Assembly: GCA_031257135.1 (NCBI GenBank)
Contig: JAIRPH010000027.1
Span: 1 to 6,216 of the forward strand
Direction: 5' to 3'
Length of the DNA stretch: 6,216 nt
From: Spirochaetaceae bacterium
Lineage (GTDB): Bacteria; Spirochaetota; Spirochaetia; Treponematales; Breznakiellaceae
Made by a program: the position numbers and the translations under genes
Shown here: piece after piece, positions 1-4,936 of the stretch
How positions within the stretch are numbered: position 1 is the stretch's first letter
Layout of the letters: the number at the start of each line of letters is the position of its first letter
Notes under the pieces: model-generated
The model's database searches: none
Told to the model about the DNA's origin: nothing
What the model saw: the letters and a program-made list of their open reading frames with translations, nothing else

Positions 1-1802
1 ATGTCCTCCACCGAGGCGGCGGAAACGTTGATGTGATTCGCGTTGAGGGATATTTCGTCCATCCCCGCGGAAATTTCTCCGGTGGCGGCTTCCATATTCT
101 GACTCTCCTGAATGATACCTGCACTGCCGGAGCGCATCTCCTCCGCGCCGCGCTTCACCGTTTCGGAAAGCTCCTTGAGACTGCCTATGGCTTCGAGAAT
201 CTGCTTGCTCCCCGCGCCCTGCTCTTCCATAGCGTTCCGAATGGTTTCTTCCTGCTCCGCTACGACTTTGACGTTTTCGTCTATCGCTTTAAATTTTCCG
301 AGAACGGTATCGGTAGACCCGGTAATTTTGCCGATAGCTTTATGAATTTTTTTCAGCGCGGCGGAAATAGTTTTTGACTGCTGACCTGCGTTTTCCGCGA
401 GTTTGCGAATCTCGTCCGCGACTACCGCGAAGCCTTTTCCGGCGTCTCCCGCGTGCGCGGCTTCGATGGCGGCGTTCATCGACAGCAGATTCGTCTGACT
501 TGCGATGTTCTGCATCACTGCGTTGATTTCAAGTAAGCCCTCGGATTCTTTTGCTATCTCCTGAATGTCCGCCGCGACCTCCGAAAGACTCGATCTGCCC
601 GCTTCGGCGGCGCCGGTCAAGCCGGTAACGTTCGCGGCGTTTTTCACCAGCGTGTCCGTTACCGAGCGGATGTTGGCAACCATCTCTTCTATCGCAGAGG
701 AAGATTGGGCAACGCTCTGATTCTGTTTTTCAATCGCGCCGTTGAGTTCCCCGATGTTCGCGGCGATCTGTTCCATAGCGGCGTTAGTTTGCGTAACGCT
801 TGCGCTCTGGTTTATCACCCTTCCCTGAATAGTCTGAATTCGGGCGGTTATTCCGCTGATTTTCCCGCTGGTTTCCGCGATATGCGCCGAAAGGTCTCCG
901 CCGATATGCGAAAGCCGATGCGATTCCTCCCGAATAGTCTGAACCAAACCCTTGATTTTTCCCAGAGTTCCGTTGAAGTACATTGCCAATTCTCCGAATT
1001 CATTATTCGCTTTTATATCAACCACCCGAGTCAAATCTCCTTCGCCTTCGGCAATGTCCTTTAACATTCCGGTAATCGTCGCAAGGGGGCGCGCGACAAC
1101 GCGCTGGCTGACGAAAAGATTTAAGAGAGCCGCAAAAAGTACGAATACTAACGCCCTGGCGGAAAATATTATATTGCTATTTTGTTTAGCCATCGCGCCG
1201 GTCATTTGCGTTTCGGTTCTTGCATTTACCCTGCGCTGGAATTCGTCCATGGGCGCCATAATTTTCTGTACTTCCCGGTAATAGTCCTCGCTGAATACCA
1301 GACTCATAGCAAGTTCCCGATCAGGCTCGCCGTGAATCGTGAACTCCCCGGAAGCATCCTTAAAGACCCCTTTTACCGCGTTCATCGCTTCAATTTCCAG
1401 CGCGACCAAAGCGTCGGAAAGCGCGTTGGCTTCTTTAACCAGCCGGAATTCCGCATCGGTAATGCCACGCGCTTTCAGCAAATCCAGTAAAACCCGCTTC
1501 TGACCGGGCGCGACAGCCGCGTCCGCAGGTCTCGGCGACTCGCCGCCCCGAACCGCTAATACGTTAAAGTACGCCTCCTCTGCGGACGCGGCTCCGGTTA
1601 CGGCGTAAATGCGTACCTGCCGGGTCAGTTCTTCCGAACTTTTGCGAAGTTCGTCCACCAGCAACGCGCTGTAGAAACGGTTCTCCGCGGCTTCTCCGAC
1701 TTCCTTAATGCTTCGGCTCAAGGAAAAAAGCAGAAAAGCGGTTAAAACAATAGCAATAATCGTAAAACTATTGATGCACGCTGAAATTCTTTTTATAGAC
1801 AT
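1..1802 (-). CDS. Methyl-accepting chemotaxis protein, C-terminal end cut by window edge
   Basis: This is a transmembrane chemoreceptor that would sense a periplasmic cue and control a CheA kinase. The window holds 600 codons, open from the start at 1802 to the left edge. By residue number: membrane segment about 13-28; periplasmic helical sensor about 29-210 containing SEELTRQVRIYAVTG (56-70) and GGESPRP (86-92); second membrane segment about 211-231; HAMP about 232-285 (P239, EGEGDLT 252-258, NEFGEL 267-272); then a coiled-coil signalling domain. A likely methylation site is AIEEM (370-374). The kinase-control tip runs about 425-471 and includes IASQTNLLSMN and KGFAVVADEIRKLAE. Aligned with the neighbouring MCP at a constant offset of 11 residues, about 22 residues are missing at the edge. 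The start is firm: an in-frame TAA lies 12 bases upstream, and GGAG sits 4 bases before the ATG. It is probably the last visible gene of the leftward cluster. The family is certain; the ligand is unknown. Confidence 0.95.
   Translation of the reverse strand, partial: MSIKRISACINSFTIIAIVLTAFLLFSLSRSIKEVGEAAENRFYSALLVDELRKSSEELTRQVRIYAVTGAASAEEAYFNVLAVRGGESPRPADAAVAPGQKRVLLDLLKARGITDAEFRLVKEANALSDALVALEIEAMNAVKGVFKDASGEFTIHGEPDRELAMSLVFSEDYYREVQKIMAPMDEFQRRVNARTETQMTGAMAKQNSNIIFSARALVFVLFAALLNLFVSQRVVARPLATITGMLKDIAEGEGDLTRVVDIKANNEFGELAMYFNGTLGKIKGLVQTIREESHRLSHIGGDLSAHIAETSGKISGITARIQTIQGRVINQSASVTQTNAAMEQIAANIGELNGAIEKQNQSVAQSSSAIEEMVANIRSVTDTLVKNAANVTGLTGAAEAGRSSLSEVAADIQEIAKESEGLLEINAVMQNIASQTNLLSMNAAIEAAHAGDAGKGFAVVADEIRKLAENAGQQSKTISAALKKIHKAIGKITGSTDTVLGKFKAIDENVKVVAEQEETIRNAMEEQGAGSKQILEAIGSLKELSETVKRGAEEMRSGSAGIIQESQNMEAATGEISAGMDEISLNANHINVSAASVED
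448..500. repeat. 53-bp exact repeat, copy 1 (MCP hairpin-tip coding DNA)
   Basis: These 53 bases are identical, in the same orientation, to 2518-2570. They lie within the signalling-tip codons of the partial MCP, from about LLSMNAA to AHAG. Identity breaks at both edges (447 t against 2517 c; 501 t against 2571 c), and the flanks diverge at synonymous and non-synonymous sites. It is a segment shared by two paralogous genes, not a mobile element. Confidence 0.9.
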
Positions 1803-1842
1803 AATACTCCATCTTTATTTCTTCTATATTCTTCCGGCGGCG

Positions 1843-1953
1843 TTATACCGCCTGAACCAACGCGGCGATGCTTTCTTTGTTCCTGCCGGTAATGTCCCGG
1901 ACGTCCGCGGCGGAACCTTTGCTATGCTCCGCGCTACAAGGCATTGCCGGTCT
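1843..1953 (-). pseudogene. Remnant of an MCP C-terminal tail between two MCP genes
   Basis: The 200-base gap between the two MCP genes has a short open frame whose last 25 codons read KGSAADVRDITGRNKESIAA followed by LVQAV and a stop. This resembles the C-terminal helix of spirochaete MCPs. The neighbouring complete MCP has GSAITRISSAGVVNKRNIDA followed by LMEEL in the same place, giving shared GSA, NK, I and AL positions with a one-residue gap. The frame is closed by a TGA at 1954-1956, its first ATG is at 1944, and no Shine-Dalgarno is evident, so a functional gene is unlikely. I infer the eroded 3' end of a third MCP gene, left by deletion or recombination between tandem paralogues. The similarity is short and was judged by eye, so chance or a tiny unrelated ORF remains possible. 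Confidence 0.42.
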
Positions 1954-2003
1954 TCATATCTTCCTCGATCCGGCGGCATACACAGTGTTACTATTTTTCA
2001 TAC

Positions 2004-3839
2004 TTATTCCACCTTAAATTTTGCGAGTTCTTCCATAAGGGCGTCGATATTCCGCTTGTTGACGACCCCGGCGGAGCTGATTCGGGTTATTGCCGAGCCG
2101 ATCTGTCCGATGCCGCTCGCCATTTCGTGAATGCCGCCGCTTACTTCTTTACTCAACTGCATAAGGTGCCGGGATTGGGTGATAACCTCCCGGCTCCCGC
2201 CGTTCATTTGAGCGGAACCGGTTTTCACATTCAGCGTTACGGTATTGATATTTTCAACCGCGGAAAGAATCTCTTTGTTTCCGACGCTCTGTTCCGCCAT
2301 AGCGGTTTTGATTTGTTCCGTTTGGGCGAATACCGTTTTAACGCCGGTATCGATTTCCTCGAAATTCAGACGCATAAGTTCTGTCGCGCCGCTTATGCCG
2401 TCGAGAGAGGCTTTTATTTTTTTCAGCACCGTAGAAATCGTCTTCGCTTGAACGCTGGAATTTTCCGCGAGTTTTCTGATCTCGTCGGCGACGACCGCGA
2501 AGCCTTTCCCTGATTCCCCCGCGTGCGCGGCTTCGATGGCGGCGTTCATCGACAGCAGATTCGTCTGACTCGCAATGTTCGCCATCAGCGCGTTTATTTC
2601 AAGAAGCCCTTCGGATTCTTTGGCTACTTCATGAATAGAAATCATAACCCGGTTGAGGTCTTCTCTGCCTTTTTCGGACGCGGTCGATAGTTTTTCTACA
2701 TAGGCTTCGTTTTGTTCGAGACACTTGGTTACTGATACGATGTTAGAAGTCATTTCTTCGATTGCCGATGTGGATCGGGCGATGCTTCCCGCGAGGATTT
2801 CAATATCGCCGTTCAGCCCGCTGATGCTTTTCGTAACCTCGCCGATGGCGTTATCGCTTTTTACCGCGCTGTCGAATTGCGTTTCCGCTTTGGTCTGAAT
2901 TTTCTTCGCGTTGGAGTCTATCTGCGTTACCGCCGCGGCGGATTCTACCGCCATTGAAGATAGTTCCGCGCCGGTATTCCGCAGGTTTTTCGCGCTTTCG
3001 TTGACCGCCCCGATAAGCCCGGTAATGCCCCGGCGCATAACCCCAAGGAGACGGATCATATCGCCGATTTCATCGTTGCTGTCAGAAATAAATTTATGCG
3101 TAAGATCGCCCTCAGCCATCGGTTTAAGCTGAGAAAAGACGCGTTTAATCGGATGGACGATGTGATTGGCAATCATAATTCCCAGAATCAGCGCAACGCC
3201 CGATCCGGCTATCATAATGATAATGCTGGTCAGAATAAGCCGTTTTCCCGTGGTTTTGTTTTCATCGATCAGGGCGTACAAAGTTTTATTATTGAGTCCG
3301 CTTAGGCTCTGCAAGCCCGTAGAGAAGGCTTCAGTTTCAGCGTCAATGTTCCGCATCGCGTTGTAATATTCCGAGTACAGCGCGTCCAGCTCCGCCCCTT
3401 CTTCCGCGCGGGAAAGCCGCTCAATGTACCTATCCATAAACTCCCGGTTTTTACGCCAATTCGCGTACATTCCCGTAAGGTCGGTAAGGAGTTTCTTGCC
3501 CGTTTCGGTACTCCGGGGAATTACCCGGAATTCCTCCCAGCTTGTATCGACGGCGTCAAAGGCTTTTTGATATTCCGCTTTAATCTGAGCTAGAATAGTT
3601 TTTCTGTTTGAGTCCTCAGCGGTAGCCAGTATTTCATACCGGCACGAGCGGATCCGAGCGCGCCCGCCGTCAATATTCTGCAACAGAATAAGACTGGGAA
3701 TACGGTTTACGCTCATATAGTTCAGCGCGTCGTCGAGGGTTTTAATGCCGTACAATCCGATGCCCCCGATAACGATACTGGCAATGAGGCCGATCAAAAT
3801 CGCGCCGAAAATCTTCTTTCTAATGCTTATGCGCACCAT
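2004..3839 (-). CDS. Methyl-accepting chemotaxis protein, complete (611 aa)
   Basis: This is a complete inner-membrane chemoreceptor. By residue number: a basic N-terminus (RKK), membrane segment 11-31, periplasmic four-helix-bundle type sensor about 32-199 (4HB_MCP-like opening ALNYMSVNRIPSLILLQNID, 38-57), membrane segment about 201-224, and HAMP about 222-275 (P230, MAEGDLT 241-247, NDEIGD 255-260). The methyl-accepting signalling domain is about 280-600, with a methylation-type SAIEEM (358-363), a hairpin tip at 414-460 (E436, H439) and KGFAVVADEIRKLAE (445-459). It ends in ELAKFKVE without an NWETF pentapeptide, so CheR and CheB would not be tethered at the C-terminus. The start is secure: AAGGAG lies 5 bases before the ATG, and an in-frame TAA is 9 bases upstream. 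It follows the response regulator after a 273-base gap and precedes a second MCP with a near-identical tip but a different sensor. The ligand cannot be read from the sequence. Confidence 0.97.
   Translation of the reverse strand: MVRISIRKKIFGAILIGLIASIVIGGIGLYGIKTLDDALNYMSVNRIPSLILLQNIDGGRARIRSCRYEILATAEDSNRKTILAQIKAEYQKAFDAVDTSWEEFRVIPRSTETGKKLLTDLTGMYANWRKNREFMDRYIERLSRAEEGAELDALYSEYYNAMRNIDAETEAFSTGLQSLSGLNNKTLYALIDENKTTGKRLILTSIIIMIAGSGVALILGIMIANHIVHPIKRVFSQLKPMAEGDLTHKFISDSNDEIGDMIRLLGVMRRGITGLIGAVNESAKNLRNTGAELSSMAVESAAAVTQIDSNAKKIQTKAETQFDSAVKSDNAIGEVTKSISGLNGDIEILAGSIARSTSAIEEMTSNIVSVTKCLEQNEAYVEKLSTASEKGREDLNRVMISIHEVAKESEGLLEINALMANIASQTNLLSMNAAIEAAHAGESGKGFAVVADEIRKLAENSSVQAKTISTVLKKIKASLDGISGATELMRLNFEEIDTGVKTVFAQTEQIKTAMAEQSVGNKEILSAVENINTVTLNVKTGSAQMNGGSREVITQSRHLMQLSKEVSGGIHEMASGIGQIGSAITRISSAGVVNKRNIDALMEELAKFKVE
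2518..2570. repeat. 53-bp exact repeat, copy 2 (MCP hairpin-tip coding DNA)
   Basis: This is the second copy of the 448-500 segment, 2070 bases away, inside the complete MCP. It encodes the tip turn of the signalling domain. A direct repeat of this length between neighbouring genes could support recombination or gene conversion; no such event is directly visible. Confidence 0.9.
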
Positions 3840-3921
3840 AGCGACTCCTTAAAAACGTATCTCTCCAGTCAAGCAGTGATGCTACCGCCGCTCCGGTATT
3901 CTTCTTTTTAAAAAAACAGAT

Positions 3922-4092
3922 TTACTGTCCCTCCTGACTATTTCTCTTCGGAAACGGAAAGCCGATGCAGGCTTTGACTTCCGCGTTTTTTTCTCTTAGA
4001 TACGCGGCGGCTATGTCTTCAGAGCCGATCTGAGGGGTTTTTTCTTTCAGGAGCCTATCGTTTTTGATATTACAACCTATCCTTTTTGACAT
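3922..4092 (-). CDS. Small hypothetical ORF (56 aa) between response regulator and MCP
   Basis: An ATG-started frame of 56 codons begins 20 bases after the response-regulator stop and ends 82 bases before the MCP start, in the same orientation. The middle reads like real protein: EDIAAAYLREKNAEVKAC, then IGFPFPKRN, with mixed charge and GC-rich third positions. I do not recognise a family. There is no membrane segment or signal peptide, and there is one pair of cysteines (C7, C43). The Shine-Dalgarno is poor (only CGGA close to the ATG), and a leading basic stretch (MSKR) is unremarkable. It may be a small cluster protein, a leftover of a larger gene, or non-coding spacer that happens to be open. 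Without it, the 273 bases between the flanking genes hold nothing recognisable except the MCP ribosome binding site. Confidence 0.33.
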   Translation of the reverse strand: MSKRIGCNIKNDRLLKEKTPQIGSEDIAAAYLREKNAEVKACIGFPFPKRNSQEGQ

Positions 4093-4112
4093 TCCGTACC
4101 GAATCTTCGTTT

Positions 4113-4535
4113 TTACTTTGCAAACCCGGGCTTTATGCCGAGAACCGCGGAGACCCGGGTCAGGAGCGCGCTTCGGTCTATGGGCTTAACAATGAAGTTT
4201 TTCGCGCCCATCAGCATACACCGCTTGACCAAATTTTCCTTGCCCAAAGCCGTTACCATGACTACCGACGCGTTTTTGTTAATAGCCCTAATTTTTTCCA
4301 ACGCGGAAATGCCATCCATACCCGGCATGGTTATATCCATCGTAACCAAATCTACATTACTGCTCATCTCCTCGTACATTTGTACGCCGATCCGTCCGTC
4401 AGGGGCGATCCCCGCTACTTCAAAGCCTTCAGATTTCAGAATCTGACTAAGCTGTTTGGCGATGAATACGGAATCGTCCACAATAAGTACCCGATAGGGC
4501 TTTCCGTCCGGTTTCATTCCGCACATATCGATCAT
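4113..4535 (-). CDS. CheY-like single-domain response regulator (140 aa)
   Basis: This is a stand-alone phosphoreceiver protein with no DNA-binding or enzymatic output domain, so it presumably acts by protein contact, as CheY does. The receiver spans about residues 13-136. Visible active-site residues are the acidic pair D20-D21 (VLIVDDS), phospho-acceptor D67 (in TMDITMPGMDG), switch threonine T95 (MVTALG), aromatic-position F114 and invariant lysine K117 (in FIVKPID). The length is slightly above the usual 120-130 because of a 12-residue N-terminal lead. The chosen ATG has AAGGGG 9 bases upstream and an in-frame TAA behind it; ATGs at codons 4 and 7 lack a good ribosome site. It is the first gene of the leftward cluster with two MCPs, so a chemotaxis or adaptation role is likely. 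Whether it binds the flagellar switch cannot be told, so no cheY symbol is assigned. Confidence 0.93.
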   Translation of the reverse strand: MIDMCGMKPDGKPYRVLIVDDSVFIAKQLSQILKSEGFEVAGIAPDGRIGVQMYEEMSSNVDLVTMDITMPGMDGISALEKIRAINKNASVVMVTALGKENLVKRCMLMGAKNFIVKPIDRSALLTRVSAVLGIKPGFAK

Positions 4536-4563
4536 ACGTTTTTTCCCCTTAGGTTAATTTTTT

Positions 4564-4608
4564 GAGGACCAAAATAGGGTCCCCGAAAACCAATCCCAAC
4601 CGGTCCTC
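4564..4608 (-). promoter_or_regulatory. Possible alternative-pairing leader before the response regulator
   Basis: GAGGACC at 4564-4570 is perfectly complementary to GGTCCTC at 4602-4608 (7 bp). Its inner part, GGACC (4566-4570), can instead pair with GGTCC at 4578-4582. The two pairings exclude each other. The structure ends 28 bases before the response-regulator ATG, so if transcription starts upstream of it, it lies in the 5' leader. No known riboswitch consensus is recognised, and the stems are short, so a function is only inferred. Confidence 0.3.
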
Positions 4609-4672
4609 TCGGAGGGAACTTGTTTTTCTTCATAAAATATGATATATATAGTAATTAGGACTTTCGGAGAAC

Positions 4673-4730
4673 TAGGGTTTACTCGAATTCGTTTAAAAAA
4701 GGAAATTTTTTCGGCCTCGAGTAAACCCTA
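4673..4730. repeat. Perfect 14-bp inverted repeat with 30-base spacer
   Basis: TAGGGTTTACTCGA (4673-4686) is the exact reverse complement of 4717-4730. The 30-base spacer contains an A6 run (4695-4700) and a T6 run (4706-4711) that can extend the hairpin above a small internal loop and a TTT bulge. There is no T-run after either arm, so it does not read as a terminator for either strand. It sits between the two divergent start sites. It could be a regulator-binding operator, a cruciform, an RNA structure, or the ends of a tiny non-autonomous element. The repeat is certain; the role is not. Confidence 0.9.
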
Positions 4731-4732
4731 AT

Positions 4733-4761
4733 ATTACTAAGTAATGGTATCTTACTATACT
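4733..4761 (+). promoter_or_regulatory. Weak promoter candidate with overlapping dyad, toward the receptor
   Basis: A -10-like TATACT (4756-4761) lies 16 bases after a poor -35 match TTACTA (4734-4739). The -35 area is covered by a perfect dyad, ATTAC-TAA-GTAAT (4733-4745), which could be a small operator. A second, imperfect dyad (CTTA...TAAG, 4751-4766) covers the -10. GTAAT occurs again at 4651-4655. In such AT-rich DNA, chance matches are common. Confidence 0.28.
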
Positions 4762-4814
4762 ATAAGATTTCAAGGAAGTATTAAGCCGCGTTGCGTAGCG
4801 GAATATTTTCTATT

Positions 4815-4834
4815 TTTTTTAAAATTTTAAAAAA
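4815..4834. repeat. 20-bp perfect AT-only palindrome
   Basis: The sequence is T6-A4-T4-A6, identical to its own reverse complement. It sits just 5' of the purine stretch AAGGATGAAAGAG and the GA microsatellite. Alternating A/T tracts of this kind are expected to be easily melted and intrinsically bent; a regulatory role is inference. Confidence 0.85.
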
Positions 4835-4849
4835 GGATGAAAGAGCGAA

Positions 4850-4890
<41 letters not shown>

Positions 4891-4936
4891 AAAATCAATG
4901 CCAACAGCCGTTGAGAAGGGGCTGAAATTCGTGAGA

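Noticed and set aside
1944..2513. Plus-strand open frame of 189 codons
   Set aside because: It lies mostly antisense to the strongly supported complete MCP, has no ribosome binding site or recognisable domain, and has a composition typical of a reversed coiled-coil gene.
3840..3880. TTGACT on the minus strand as a -35 box for the complete MCP
   Set aside because: No acceptable -10 lies 16-18 bases downstream; the expected place is occupied by the ribosome binding site.
3910..3928. Possible minus-strand terminator (ACAG/CTGT stem then T7) after the small ORF
   Set aside because: The stem is only 4 bp and half A-T, too weak to call a terminator; the T7 run alone is not enough.
4602..4673. Imperfect direct repeat of CTNTCGGAG-AACT near 4607-4620 and 4661-4672
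   Set aside because: Two short copies with mismatches and a 2-base gap; too weak to separate from chance.
4786..4820. Possible plus-strand terminator (CCGC/GCGG stem before a T-rich stretch)
   Set aside because: The stem is 4 bp with an 8-base loop, the T8 run begins 11 bases later, and no gene ends upstream.
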